A program made the translations under genes and the position numbers. Below are positions 9,300-17,899 of a DNA stretch of 64,000 bases, one piece after another. The notes under the pieces were generated by a model. That model saw only the letters and a program-made list of their open reading frames with translations. It was not told the origin of the DNA and made no database searches. Position 1 is the stretch's first letter. Each line of letters begins with the position of its first letter. The stretch spans positions 80,044 through 144,043 of the forward strand of contig SVDN01000002.1 in assembly GCA_015057825.1 (NCBI GenBank), read 5' to 3'. This DNA comes from Lachnospiraceae bacterium. GTDB lineage: Bacteria > Bacillota > Clostridia > Lachnospirales > Lachnospiraceae.

Positions 9300-10151
9300 A
9301 TGGAAAAAGGAAAGCTTTATTTATGTGCCACACCAATCGGAAATCTTGATGATATTACCATCAGAGTTTTGAATACCTTAAAAAGCGTAGATTTAATCGC
9401 GGCAGAGGATACAAGGCACAGTATAAAGCTTCTTAATCATTTTGAGATAAAAAAACCCATGACAAGTTACCATGAGTACAATAAGGTGGAAAAAGCAATC
9501 GAACTTGTGGATAAAATGCTTGATGGGGCAAACATAGCTTTGATAACCGATGCGGGAACTCCGGGCATTTCCGATCCCGGAGAGGAATTGGTGCGACGTT
9601 CTTTAGAGGCGGGAGTGAGCGTAACATCGCTGCCGGGAGCATGTGCGGGAATTGTGGCGCTTACATCCTCCGGGCAAAAAACAAGGCGTTTTTGTTTTGA
9701 AGGCTTTTTGCCAACGGACAAAAAGGAGCTTGAGCAGGTTTTGGAGAATTTAAAAGAAGAAACAAGAACCATCATTTTACACGAAGCTCCCCATCATCTT
9801 TTAAGAACATTAAAACTTTTGTACGAAAATCTCGGCAACAGAAGCATTTCCATTTGCAGAGAGCTTACGAAAAAGTTTGAAGAAATAGAAAAAACCGATA
9901 TTGAAAGTGCCATACAGAAATACGGGGAAAAGGAGCCGAAAGGTGAATTTGTCCTTGTTATAGAGGCAAAATCCTTTGAAGAAAAAATAAAAGAAGAGCA
10001 GGAATCCTGGAAAGAAACGGAGATTTCAAAGCATATAGAGTATTATTTAAATCAAGGGATCGATAAAAAAGAAGCATTTAAATTGGTAGCGAAAGATAGG
10101 GGAATCTCCAAAAGAGATGTCTACAGCTACTATGAGGAAAACATGAAATAG
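9300..10151 (+). CDS. rsmI: 16S rRNA cytidine-1402 2'-O-methyltransferase
   Basis: Methylates the ribose of C1402 in the decoding centre of 16S rRNA. Tetrapyrrole-methylase fold with ATPIGNLDDITIRVL at the N terminus, AAEDTRH near residue 35, ITDAGTPGISDPGEELVR, and a C-terminal region FKLVAKDRGISKRDVY typical of RsmI. 283 residues, usual length. It starts 12 bases after trmN6. Confidence 0.95.
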   Translation: MEKGKLYLCATPIGNLDDITIRVLNTLKSVDLIAAEDTRHSIKLLNHFEIKKPMTSYHEYNKVEKAIELVDKMLDGANIALITDAGTPGISDPGEELVRRSLEAGVSVTSLPGACAGIVALTSSGQKTRRFCFEGFLPTDKKELEQVLENLKEETRTIILHEAPHHLLRTLKLLYENLGNRSISICRELTKKFEEIEKTDIESAIQKYGEKEPKGEFVLVIEAKSFEEKIKEEQESWKETEISKHIEYYLNQGIDKKEAFKLVAKDRGISKRDVYSYYEENMK

Positions 10152-10168
10152 CAAGGGAGGTTTTTATT

Positions 10169-10888
10169 TTGGATGAGGCAGTAGCAAAACTTAAAAAAAT
10201 CGTTGATGAAAGTGACAATATTGTATTTTTCGGAGGTGCCGGAGTATCCACGGAAAGCAATATACCGGATTTTAGAAGTGTAGACGGGCTTTACAATCAA
10301 AAATACAAATACCCGCCCGAAAGAATAATAAGTCATTCTTTCTATATGGACAGAACGGATGAATTTTACGAGTTTTACAAGGACAGAATGCTTTTTCCGG
10401 ATGCCGAGCCAAATGCTGCGCATTACAAATTGGCCCAATGGGAAAAAGAAGGAAAATTAAAAGGTGTAATTACTCAAAACATTGACGGACTTCACCAAAA
10501 AGCCGGAAGCAAAAAGGTTTTTGAGCTTCACGGCAGCGTTCTTAGGAACTATTGTAGCCATTGCGGAAAGTTTTTCGACCTTGATTATATTATTAAAAGC
10601 GATGGCATTCCAAAATGCGATGAGTGCGGAAATATTATAAAACCCGACGTTGTTTTATACGAAGAAGGTTTGGATAACGAAGTTATAGGTGCGGCTGTAA
10701 GCTTAATCAGCAAGGCTGATGTGCTTATTATCGGAGGAACATCTTTGGTTGTTTATCCTGCAGCGGGCCTTATAGATTATTACAGAGGAAACAAGCTTGT
10801 CCTTGTAAATAAGGATGAGACTGCGAGAGATTCAAGAGCGGACCTTATTGTCCATGGCAAGATAGGAGAGATTTTCTCGCAAATCTAG
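10169..10888 (+). CDS. cobB: NAD-dependent protein deacylase, Sir2 family
   Basis: Removes acyl groups from protein lysines using NAD. The NAD site is GAGVSTESNIPDFRS (about residues 23-37), with TQNIDGLHQKAG, the catalytic histidine in FELHGSV, and four zinc cysteines in CSHCGK and CDECGN. TTG start with GGGAGG 8 bases upstream. 239 residues is standard for the class. It follows rsmI by 17 bases and is probably in the same transcript. Confidence 0.94.
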   Translation: MDEAVAKLKKIVDESDNIVFFGGAGVSTESNIPDFRSVDGLYNQKYKYPPERIISHSFYMDRTDEFYEFYKDRMLFPDAEPNAAHYKLAQWEKEGKLKGVITQNIDGLHQKAGSKKVFELHGSVLRNYCSHCGKFFDLDYIIKSDGIPKCDECGNIIKPDVVLYEEGLDNEVIGAAVSLISKADVLIIGGTSLVVYPAAGLIDYYRGNKLVLVNKDETARDSRADLIVHGKIGEIFSQI

Positions 10889-10904
10889 TCTTTAGGAGAT
10901 AGTT

Positions 10905-11972
10905 GTGTACGAAATACTTGATTGCGGCTTAGAAAAAATCAATGAAATAATAGGCGTTGTAAAGGAATCGGATAATTATAAAAAAAGGCTTTTGGCCATA
11001 AAGCTTTCATCTCAGAGAATGGAGAAAGAGCTTAGCCTTTTGCATAAAAAAATAGAAGCTAAGAAAAAATCCGAAATAGAAACGCGCCGTGCAGAGCTTG
11101 AAAAAAGCTTTAACGACGAAATAAGCGCAAACGACAAAAACGTTAATTTGCGAAAAAACGAGAAAAAAAGAGCGCTTAAAGCTGCAATTGACGTAAAAAT
11201 CGCAAAAGAAGAAGACAAGATTAAGATAGAACAGCAAAAATTAAATGAAAGCATTATAGATATTTTAAAAAGCAGGAATGTTCCCCAAATATGCTGTAAT
11301 TCAATATACAAGGCCTTGTATTTTCCAAGGACTTTAAAAGATTACGGCATTCTTTTCATCAGCTTAATAGTGGCATTTGGGGCAATACCGAATTTGGCAT
11401 GTGTGTTTTTGCCTTTGCCGGCTCTTGCAAAAGCCTTTATATATCTTGCAATAGCCATATTCTTTTTGTTTCTTTACGGTTATTTTTATTTTAAGACCAA
11501 GATAAAATATGCCGATGTATTCAACGAAGTCCGACATCTTTACGATTTGGATGCTTTGCTTGATTCAGAGAGACTTAAACTAAAGAAAAATATCAAAAAA
11601 GATGGGGAAATCAGCGAATATAACCTATCGTCTTTTGATGAAGAGATAAAAGCCATAAACGAGGAAATCGGCAGACTTTCAAACGTAAAAGAGCTGGAGC
11701 TTAAGAAGTTTGATGAACAGACTTCAAGAGAGATTATCCGCGAAATAGATAAATCTTTTGAGGCCGAGATTGCGGCCAAAAACAAAGAAATCGAAAATGC
11801 AAAGTCCGAATTTGACAATATTAGTCTTAAACAAAAGGATTTACTTGTTATTATGGCATCGGAGTATGAAGTTCCTTTGGGAAAAGAAAACTTGAATTTA
11901 AAGAAGCTGCAAAAAATCAAGCAAATGCTTGAAGAAGGCAAAGCAGCAAGCATCGGAGAAGCTATCAGATAA
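10905..11972 (+). CDS. Coiled-coil membrane protein, unknown function
   Basis: Not recognised as a named family. A GTG start with AGGAGAT 5 bases upstream gives 355 residues. Residues 1-120 are highly charged and predicted coiled coil (Lys/Glu rich); about 143-195 hold two hydrophobic segments separated by a short proline-containing loop; residues 200-355 return to charged coiled coil. The layout suggests a protein anchored by a hairpin with both coiled-coil arms on the same, cytoplasmic, side. It lies 16 bases after the Sir2 gene and 14 before a single-pass membrane protein, so it belongs to this operon. Confidence 0.7.
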   Translation: MYEILDCGLEKINEIIGVVKESDNYKKRLLAIKLSSQRMEKELSLLHKKIEAKKKSEIETRRAELEKSFNDEISANDKNVNLRKNEKKRALKAAIDVKIAKEEDKIKIEQQKLNESIIDILKSRNVPQICCNSIYKALYFPRTLKDYGILFISLIVAFGAIPNLACVFLPLPALAKAFIYLAIAIFFLFLYGYFYFKTKIKYADVFNEVRHLYDLDALLDSERLKLKKNIKKDGEISEYNLSSFDEEIKAINEEIGRLSNVKELELKKFDEQTSREIIREIDKSFEAEIAAKNKEIENAKSEFDNISLKQKDLLVIMASEYEVPLGKENLNLKKLQKIKQMLEEGKAASIGEAIR

Positions 11973-11986
11973 GGTGGAACTTTTAA

Positions 11987-13123
11987 GTGGCAAATATTAA
12001 AAGAGCTAACAAAAAAAAGCCAAATTATAAAAGAATAGCCATGGTTTTAGGATTGATTGCCGCAGTGATTGTTGTGATTTTTCTGATAAACCATTTTAAA
12101 ACCTACAAAGGATACAGGGTTATTTCGGAAGTGGAAATAGCGGGTAAAGTGTCTGAAACCAAGTATTTTCCGCTGGGACAGGGCTACGTAAAATACAGTA
12201 ACGATGGCATTTCCTATATCTACGACGGGGAAATTGCCTGGACCAAAGCCTTTGAAATGACTAATCCGGTCTTGGATTCCAACGGTATATATTGTGCCGT
12301 GGGAGCCCTTAAATCCAGCGAGGTTTATTTATTCTCTTCGGAGGGAGAAGTGGGAGTTATTAACACTTCCTATCCGATAATTGATGTGGAAGTCTCGGAC
12401 TACGGTGTAATAGCCGCTCTCATGCAAGACAATAATATTAACTATATAGAGCTTAAGGACAAAGACGGCAATCTTTTGGCACAGGGTCGAACCTCCTTTG
12501 AGGGAAGCGGCTATCCGCTGGATATTGCCATTTCTCCGGATGGCACAACTCTTGCGGTAAGCTATTTGTGCGTAAGTAACGGTGTTACAACATCCAGGGT
12601 TGTTTTTTATGATTATACCGACAAAGGCGATATTGAAACCGACAGAATCAAAGCGGGATTTGACTTCGAAGGAAGCGTTATTCCAACACTTTATTATGCG
12701 GATGCCACAAGCGTATATGCGGTGGGAGACAATGTAATCGCCACATTTAACGCCGGGGGAAAAGTCGAGCTTAAGGATAAAAAAGAAGTTGACAGTGAGA
12801 TTAAATCCGTATTTTTCGGTGAAGGAAAATTGGGAGTAGTGACCGTAGATGAAGAGGATTCGTCACTTAGAAGGGTAAGTATTTATGACAAATCCGGCAA
12901 GATTGACGGGCAGTTTTCAACAGATTTCAGATATCAGGATATAGAGATGATTTCCGGCGGTGTGCTTATGTACAGCACCGAAAAATGTCGCATTTATACA
13001 TATGACGGAAAAGAAAAATTTGATACAAGCTTTGATAATTCAGTGGTTTATATGATGGGAATCGGATCTAACAAGTATATCTTGGCCACATCCGATAAAA
13101 TGCAAATTATAAAGCTTACTTAA
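11987..13123 (+). CDS. Membrane-anchored beta-propeller-like protein (DUF5711-like)
   Basis: GTG start. A lysine-rich N terminus is followed by one transmembrane segment (about residues 17-35); the remaining 340 residues are outside the cell and rich in short beta-type repeats such as LDSNGIYCAVG, ISPDGTTLAVSYL and IGSNKYILATSDKM, which resemble blades of a propeller. This resembles proteins labelled DUF5711 in Lachnospiraceae; the family match is from memory and tentative. The adjacent cvpA-type gene follows at 12 bases. Confidence 0.65.
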   Translation: MANIKRANKKKPNYKRIAMVLGLIAAVIVVIFLINHFKTYKGYRVISEVEIAGKVSETKYFPLGQGYVKYSNDGISYIYDGEIAWTKAFEMTNPVLDSNGIYCAVGALKSSEVYLFSSEGEVGVINTSYPIIDVEVSDYGVIAALMQDNNINYIELKDKDGNLLAQGRTSFEGSGYPLDIAISPDGTTLAVSYLCVSNGVTTSRVVFYDYTDKGDIETDRIKAGFDFEGSVIPTLYYADATSVYAVGDNVIATFNAGGKVELKDKKEVDSEIKSVFFGEGKLGVVTVDEEDSSLRRVSIYDKSGKIDGQFSTDFRYQDIEMISGGVLMYSTEKCRIYTYDGKEKFDTSFDNSVVYMMGIGSNKYILATSDKMQIIKLT

Positions 13124-13135
13124 AAGAGGGATTAT

Positions 13136-13843
13136 ATGAATTTAATGTTAATAATAGTCTTGGCTATTTTGGTGTTTTTTATTGTTGTGGGCGCGATAAA
13201 AGGCTTTATTAAAATGCTTTTTGCAACACTCGCCCTTGCGATTACCATTATTTTGGCGTTGCTTGCAACGGACAAAATGGCCGGATTTATAAAGAACAAT
13301 ACACGTGTTTATGACAAGGTTTACGAAAAATTCTTGGACTTTACGGAAGAAAGAATCGATGGCAAATTTAACGATTATAAGCAGGCCCAGGGCGGTGCGA
13401 TTGAAAAATTGCCGATTCCTTCCATCTTAAAAGCTCAACTAAGCGAAAACAATAACGAAGAAACTTATGCAAAGCTTGGGGTTGTCAGCTTTTCGGACTA
13501 TATTGCCGCAAGCCTTGCAAATATTGTTATAAAGGCGCTTGCTTTCCTTATACTGTTTGTGCTGATTGCGGTGGGGCTTCGCATATTGTTTGCAATATTG
13601 GATACCATTGCCAAACTGCCGATTCTAAGGCAAGCAAACAAGTTCTTGGGCTTTATTTTCGGTCTCATACAGGGTCTTATTATTGTATGGATTCTTTTTG
13701 TGTTTATTACTTTTATCAGCACATCAGGCTTGGGACAGGCTGCGCTGGGTCAGATAAACGACAGCGAGTTTTTGGCATTTTTGTATAACAATAATTACCT
13801 TATAAAAATTGTATCGGGAGTTTTCACATCTCTTATCGGATAA
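13136..13843 (+). CDS. cvpA: CvpA family membrane protein
   Basis: Four hydrophobic segments: about residues 2-22, 27-46, 132-155 and 173-196, with GAIKGFIKMLF after the first, which is the CvpA signature region. In E. coli CvpA is linked to colicin V production and envelope homeostasis; the molecular role is unresolved. 235 residues is slightly longer than the usual 160-200 because of the loop between segments 2 and 3. Last gene of the operon before tRNA-Cys. Confidence 0.8.
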   Translation: MNLMLIIVLAILVFFIVVGAIKGFIKMLFATLALAITIILALLATDKMAGFIKNNTRVYDKVYEKFLDFTEERIDGKFNDYKQAQGGAIEKLPIPSILKAQLSENNNEETYAKLGVVSFSDYIAASLANIVIKALAFLILFVLIAVGLRILFAILDTIAKLPILRQANKFLGFIFGLIQGLIIVWILFVFITFISTSGLGQAALGQINDSEFLAFLYNNNYLIKIVSGVFTSLIG

Positions 13844-13857
13844 AAATGAAAAAGTAC

Positions 13858-13886
13858 TTGACGAATGTCTTTAGCGTTGCTATAAT
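13858..13886 (+). promoter_or_regulatory. Promoter of tRNA-Cys
   Basis: TTGACG (13858-13863), a 17-base spacer and TATAAT (13881-13886), about 22 bases before the tRNA. Near-perfect vegetative promoter. Confidence 0.9.
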
Positions 13887-13907
13887 GATAAAGCTTTGTT
13901 GAGATAC

Positions 13908-13978
13908 GGCGACATAGCCAAGTGGTAAGGCAAAGGTCTGCAACACCTCTATCACCGGTTCAAATCCGGTTGTCGCCT
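13908..13978 (+). tRNA. tRNA-Cys (GCA)
   Basis: Acceptor arms GGCGACA and TGTCGCC pair over 7 bases; the D arm GCC/GGC, the T arm ACCGG-TTCAAAT-CCGGT and an anticodon loop CTGCAAC with anticodon GCA are all visible. No CCA is encoded. It has its own promoter and a hairpin terminator directly downstream. Confidence 0.95.
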
Positions 13979-13981
13979 CTT

Positions 13982-14008
13982 AAAACCCCTGATTTTCAGG
14001 GGTTTTTG
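13982..14008 (+). terminator. Terminator of tRNA-Cys
   Basis: The arms AAAACCCCTGA and TCAGGGGTTTT pair over an 11-base stem with a short TTT loop, followed by T residues. Confidence 0.9.
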
Positions 14009-14067
14009 CTTTCTATGGAATATTTTGTTGTTTTGAGAATTAACCGGGCTTAAATGTAAAATAGTTA

Positions 14068-14096
14068 TTGATTTTTGCATCCGGTTATGATAACAT
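14068..14096 (+). promoter_or_regulatory. Probable promoter of rpsF-ssb-rpsR
   Basis: TTGATT (14068-14073), 17-base spacer, TAACAT (14091-14096). About 75 bases of leader remain before rpsF, enough for the autoregulatory leader known for many rpsF operons, but no clear S6:S18 motif was identified. Confidence 0.55.
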
Positions 14097-14172
14097 AATA
14101 TTTCGTGATATAAGAATTCCTTGCTCTTTGCATGAGGCAGAGGGCCAGAGACCAAAAGGAGGTGCGAGACGC

Positions 14173-14460
14173 ATGAACAAATATGAATTAGCAGTTGTTG
14201 TTAGTGCGAAAATCGAAGATGAAGAAAGAGCCGCAGTTATCGAAAAGGTAAAAGCATACATTACTCGTTTCGGTGGCAACGTAACAGACGTTGATGACTG
14301 GGGTAAAAAGAGATTAGCTTATGAAATCCAGAAGATGAAAGAAGCTTACTACTACTTCGTTCACTTCGAAGCTGATGCAACTTGTCCGGCAGAAGTCGAA
14401 AACCATGTTAGAATCATGGAAAATGTTATCAGATTTTTATGTGTAAGACAGGAAGCGTAA
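14173..14460 (+). CDS. rpsF: 30S ribosomal protein S6
   Basis: Small-subunit protein that pairs with S18 on 16S rRNA. The frame is open to 14068, but MNKYELAVVV is the family N terminus and has AGGAGGTG 9 bases upstream, so the ATG at 14173 is chosen (95 residues). The core has DVDDWGKKRLAYEI and YYYFVHFEA. First gene of the classical rpsF-ssb-rpsR operon. Confidence 0.97.
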   Translation: MNKYELAVVVSAKIEDEERAAVIEKVKAYITRFGGNVTDVDDWGKKRLAYEIQKMKEAYYYFVHFEADATCPAEVENHVRIMENVIRFLCVRQEA

Positions 14461-14496
14461 GTAAGCACTGACGCTCGTACAGGAAAAGGAGAAATA

Positions 14497-14931
14497 ATGA
14501 ACAAGGTTATTTTAGTGGGACGTTTGACAAGAGACCCTGATATCAGATATTCATCAGGTGATAATGGAACTTGTGTAGCTAGATTTTCAGTAGCGGTTGA
14601 TCGCAGATTTAAAAAAGACGGGGACGCTCAAAGCGCTGATTTTCCATCATGCGTAGCATTTGGAAAAACAGGCGAATTTATTGAGAAATACGTTAAAAAA
14701 GGTACAAAGCTTTGTATCGAAGGTCGTCTTCAGACAGGTTCTTATACAAATAAGGACGGAGTTAAAGTATATACAACAGATGTTGTTGTTGAAAATTGCG
14801 AATTTGCCGAAAGCAAAGCTGCAGCAGGTGGAGATAGTCAAGTGTCACAGCCGGCGCCAACAGCAGATATTGGTGATGGTTTCATGAACATTCCTGACGG
14901 AGTTGACGACGAAGGCTTACCGTTTAATTAA
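14497..14931 (+). CDS. ssb: Single-stranded DNA-binding protein
   Basis: OB-fold protein that coats single-stranded DNA in replication and repair. N-terminal MNKVILVGRLTRDPDIRYS, then VAVDRRFKKDG and GRLQTGSYTNKDG mark the fold (about residues 1-108). The C-terminal tail is acidic (DGVDDEGLPFN), ending in the LPF-type tip that binds partner proteins. 144 residues. Sits between rpsF and rpsR as in most Firmicutes. Confidence 0.97.
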   Translation: MNKVILVGRLTRDPDIRYSSGDNGTCVARFSVAVDRRFKKDGDAQSADFPSCVAFGKTGEFIEKYVKKGTKLCIEGRLQTGSYTNKDGVKVYTTDVVVENCEFAESKAAAGGDSQVSQPAPTADIGDGFMNIPDGVDDEGLPFN

Positions 14932-14955
14932 AAGTTAAAAAGGAGGTCACTAATC

Positions 14956-15219
14956 ATGGCATATAACAAAAGCGAAAAAGGCAATGCGCCAATGAAAAGA
15001 AGAACAATTCGCCGCAGAAAAAAAGTATGTGTATTCTGTGGAGATAAAAATGGCGAAATAGATTACAAAGATGTAAACAAACTCAAAAGATATGTTTCTG
15101 AAAGAGGAAAAATTCTTCCTAGAAGAATCACAGGCAACTGTGCTAAACATCAGAGAGCTCTTACTGTTGCAGTTAAGAGAGCAAGACATATCTCACTTAT
15201 GCCTTATACAATGGAATAA
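14956..15219 (+). CDS. rpsR: 30S ribosomal protein S18
   Basis: 87 residues; binds next to S6 on the platform of the small subunit. Family features: [13 protein letters not shown] with two cysteines that suggest a zinc-binding C+ form, [25 protein letters not shown] and a basic C terminus. Ribosome site AAGGAGG 9 bases upstream. Confidence 0.97.
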   Translation: MAYNKSEKGNAPMKRRTIRRRKKVCVFCGDKNGEIDYKDVNKLKRYVSERGKILPRRITGNCAKHQRALTVAVKRARHISLMPYTME

Positions 15220-15230
15220 TAAAAAATTTG

Positions 15231-15262
15231 CAATGTCTACCAAGTGTAGGCATTGTTTTTTT
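15231..15262 (+). terminator. Terminator of the rpsF operon
   Basis: The arms CAATGTCTAC and GTAGGCATTG form a 10-bp stem with a 5-base loop, followed by seven T. Confidence 0.9.
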
Positions 15263-15303
15263 GCTCTTTGTCAAGAGTTGGGGTAAATAACATGTGCTTA
15301 TCC

Positions 15304-15337
15304 GGCGGTACTTCATATAATGAGGTGCCGCCTTTCT
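15304..15337 (+). terminator. Second strong hairpin, terminator-like
   Basis: The arms 15304-15316 and 15320-15332 pair over 13 bp with two G-U pairs and an ATA loop, followed by TTTCTT. No gene lies directly upstream other than rpsR, so it is either a backup terminator or part of the element that follows. Confidence 0.6.
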
Positions 15338-15361
15338 TATGCCGTGAAAAAGTATTTGTTT

Positions 15362-15690
15362 TTAAACCTGTCGTTCGATTAAGAACAAGTAAGGAAAATC
15401 ACATTTAGTTAGTGGCAATGGGCACCAGGACTCCGTCACCCTACGGGTGCCACCTCGTGCCATAGTCCGCAAGCGGCTCACATTCGCCATCCGGGCTCAG
15501 TGTTCGCCTGGATTGGACGTCCTGTCCAATCCTTGCTCCTTTACAGAGATTTTCCAACATGTTCTAAAATCTCACTTTATGGTTTTTAAAACAAATATTT
15601 TTTCTCGTCATCTTAACGGCGGCCCAATATATGAACGTGCGCCGGATAGACAATTTTTTTCCCTCTTAGCTAAAGAATAATCTGCAAAAA
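15362..15690. other. GC-richer hairpin-rich element, no credible protein gene
   Basis: This stretch fills most of the 600-base gap between rpsR and the sulfotransferase gene. Its base composition is clearly richer in G and C than the surroundings. It contains several nested or serial hairpins: GGCACC/GGTGCC (15421-15426 with 15446-15451), CACCC-TAC-GGGTG (15437-15449), CCGC-AA-GCGG (15467-15476), a perfect 9-bp stem at 15510-15532 and an 8-bp stem GAGATTTT/AAAATCTC at 15546-15573. A 77-residue open frame at 15447-15680 has no ribosome site and an odd composition. It may be a dispersed repeat of this genome or a structured RNA; the strand cannot be assigned. Confidence 0.5.
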
Positions 15691-15735
15691 AGAGTGGACA
15701 TAACCGGAAGTTATACCCGTATGAAATCTGTGTAT

Positions 15736-15765
15736 TTGTTGTCATTGTTTTCCTAAAGCTATAAT
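15736..15765 (+). promoter_or_regulatory. Probable promoter of the sulfotransferase-family lipoprotein
   Basis: TTGTTG (15736-15741), 18-base spacer and TATAAT (15760-15765). In the leader after it, TTTGATT and AATCAAA form an inverted repeat with 8-base spacer (15787-15808). Confidence 0.6.
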
Positions 15766-15826
15766 AACTAGGTAGTAAAAAAACGATTTGATTAAGAGGA
15801 GAATCAAACGAAAATAGGAGGATATT

Positions 15827-17722
15827 ATGAAAAACAAGGCAGTAAAACTATTGTTTATGGGTGCTCTTATTGCTTCTATGTCTACTATGGTTGTAGCATG
15901 TGATAAGAGTGGTCAAACTACAGGCGGAGACGCCGAGGTTAAAAGCGTAGCGGATATTGATTACGCGAACGTATTTTTTGATTATAAGGATCAGATTACC
16001 GAGCAAAAGAAAGCAGTTAAGGTTGTACCGGAGGCTGCGGCAATTTCCCTTTCGGCAACAGATGAAAAGAATGCAACAGCGGTTATGGTTATCGCAGCAT
16101 CGGATGCGGCAGACAGTGAAAACTACTACCTCGGTGCAATGGTTGCGGGTAACAAAATCAAATTCGAAGGCGGCATAGCTCAGGCTGAAAGTAGTGTGAG
16201 TGGCGCAATTGAAGTAAAAGACGGCGTTGTGGAATATGCGCCGGCGACTCTTAATATGAAGGCGATTACAGATGAAGTAATTACATTTACAATGGCAGAC
16301 GGAGCAGTTTACAAAGTGCATACTTTGCCGGAAAAATTCCCGTCATTTACACTTACAGGTGATGGAGTTGCAGACAGCGACAAGGGAGTTTACAGTTTTG
16401 TAACGGATAAATACCTTTTAAGAGTTAACACAGAGGGAGATATTGTTTATTATAGAGATATAAACTGCGCAGGTGAGTGTATGGTGGAAAATTTTGCACC
16501 ACAGACAGCGGGAGATAAACAATATTATTCGATATTTGTTGAATTAAATCCGCAGTACAGAAATGCACAGGGAGGTTTTTCATCAGGCTATTACATTGTA
16601 ATGGATGAAAACTATGTTGATAAAGATGGATTAACGTTATTTGAAAATGATGATGCAAATCATACACATGGTGAAGGCTATCTCGATCAGCACGAATTTG
16701 TTATTTTGGGTGATAATCACTATCTTCTTTTAAGTTATACTCAGATGTTGGTTGATAATCTACCTGAAAGTGTAAAAGGCATTGACGGTGGCAATACAGC
16801 ATACGTTTGGGCAGGTATTATCCAGGAAGTTAAAGACGGAAAGGTTATTGGAGAAATCTGTACCGCAGATTATCCGCTTCTTTATGAATCGGCTGTAGAA
16901 AAAATTGACTATGCGAACAGTACACTTGACGGCGTGACCGTAGTTGTGGGACAAAACGAAGTGCAGTCGTATGCGGACGGAATGATGGATTATGTGCATG
17001 TTAACAGTATTGACTACACAATGGAAGATGATGGAAGTGCAGATAAAATCCTGGTTTCGATGCGTGACCAGTCAGCTGTATACCAATTTGATATGGATAC
17101 GGGAGCTATGGAATGGATACTCGGCGGTAAAGCAAGCACACTTGGCGGATATGATGAGTATACTACTGTAAGAACGGATGATAATGGCACAGAGTTTAAT
17201 GCCCTTACATTTGGTCAGCATTTTGCTCGTTATGCAAACAAAGCTGATGATGGAACAATTACAGGAAATCCGATAATAAGCGTATTTGATAACCAGACCG
17301 GTACAGCACCGTTTATTATGGCAGCGGAAGTTCCTACAAAAACAAGAGTATTTAAAGGCGAAATCGATGCTAAAGCAGGCATGGCAACACTTTCGGATGT
17401 GATAGTGGGTGCAGATTTAAATGCTTTAACGGGCAAATATCATAATGCAAGCCATTGCGGAAGCGTACAGTATGACAGCGAAACATCTGTAACAATCGGA
17501 TGGGGATTGCATGGTGTAATTGATAACATCGGCGCATTTGCACCGGAAGGTACAATTGGTGATATAGGATTTGAAGATCTTAGAATCGGAAGTATTCCGA
17601 TTGTTACGGATTACAATGCAAAAGACGGTAATGTAACATTTGAGCTTTCGGGAACAAGAAACGCTAAGATGCAGTCACATGAGGGATTTTTCTCTTACAG
17701 AACATATAAGACAGCTTACTAA
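15827..17722 (+). CDS. Arylsulfotransferase (ASST)-family lipoprotein
   Basis: Exported lipoprotein of 631 residues with lipobox VVAC (Cys25). From about residue 170 it resembles the ASST family: QHEFVILGDNHYLLLS, then DYVHVNSIDYTMEDDGS, ILVSMRDQSAVYQFD and WILGGKAS, the segment around GQHFAR, and HEGFFSYRTYK at the end. ASST enzymes move sulfate between phenols through a histidine; the histidines in QHEF and YVHVN are the candidates but the catalytic one was not fixed. The N-terminal 150 residues are an extra domain. It ends at a terminator and a LysR regulator gene follows. Confidence 0.75.
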   Translation: MKNKAVKLLFMGALIASMSTMVVACDKSGQTTGGDAEVKSVADIDYANVFFDYKDQITEQKKAVKVVPEAAAISLSATDEKNATAVMVIAASDAADSENYYLGAMVAGNKIKFEGGIAQAESSVSGAIEVKDGVVEYAPATLNMKAITDEVITFTMADGAVYKVHTLPEKFPSFTLTGDGVADSDKGVYSFVTDKYLLRVNTEGDIVYYRDINCAGECMVENFAPQTAGDKQYYSIFVELNPQYRNAQGGFSSGYYIVMDENYVDKDGLTLFENDDANHTHGEGYLDQHEFVILGDNHYLLLSYTQMLVDNLPESVKGIDGGNTAYVWAGIIQEVKDGKVIGEICTADYPLLYESAVEKIDYANSTLDGVTVVVGQNEVQSYADGMMDYVHVNSIDYTMEDDGSADKILVSMRDQSAVYQFDMDTGAMEWILGGKASTLGGYDEYTTVRTDDNGTEFNALTFGQHFARYANKADDGTITGNPIISVFDNQTGTAPFIMAAEVPTKTRVFKGEIDAKAGMATLSDVIVGADLNALTGKYHNASHCGSVQYDSETSVTIGWGLHGVIDNIGAFAPEGTIGDIGFEDLRIGSIPIVTDYNAKDGNVTFELSGTRNAKMQSHEGFFSYRTYKTAY

Positions 17723-17736
17723 AATACGTAATTTAG

Positions 17737-17772
17737 CAAGGGCGGAGGTCAAAGGGCCTCGGCCCTTGTTTC
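17737..17772 (+). terminator. Terminator after the sulfotransferase-family gene
   Basis: CAAGGGC pairs with GCCCTTG and GAGG with CCTC inside it; TTTCT follows. Confidence 0.8.
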
Positions 17773-17787
17773 TCGTTAAATTTGATA

Positions 17788-17869
17788 TTTACAAATAAGC
17801 GGAAATAAGACATAGTTTGAAAGTTTAAGAATCAGTATTTTAATGTTAAAATGAAACTATATTTGTAAA
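17788..17869 (+). promoter_or_regulatory. Spaced inverted repeat around the LysR promoter
   Basis: TTTACAAATA (17788-17797) is repeated as its exact reverse complement TATTTGTAAA (17860-17869), 62 bases apart. A -10-like TAAAAT (17847-17852) lies between them, close to the right copy. This fits two sites for one dimeric regulator, perhaps the LysR protein itself. Confidence 0.4.
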
Positions 17870-17899
17870 AGCTTGAAATAATATATAAAAGGAGTAAAC

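Noticed and set aside
14097-14172. Possible S6:S18-binding leader of rpsF
   Set aside because: A leader of suitable length exists, but the conserved hairpin with the CCG bulge could not be identified by eye.
15447-15680. 77-residue open frame in the GC-rich element
   Set aside because: No ribosome site, odd composition, and it runs through several strong DNA hairpins; treated as part of the non-coding element.
15787-15808. TTTGATT-N8-AATCAAA as a third XRE operator
   Set aside because: The half-sites are in the opposite orientation to the two XRE operators and lie after, not in, the promoter; probably a leader hairpin.
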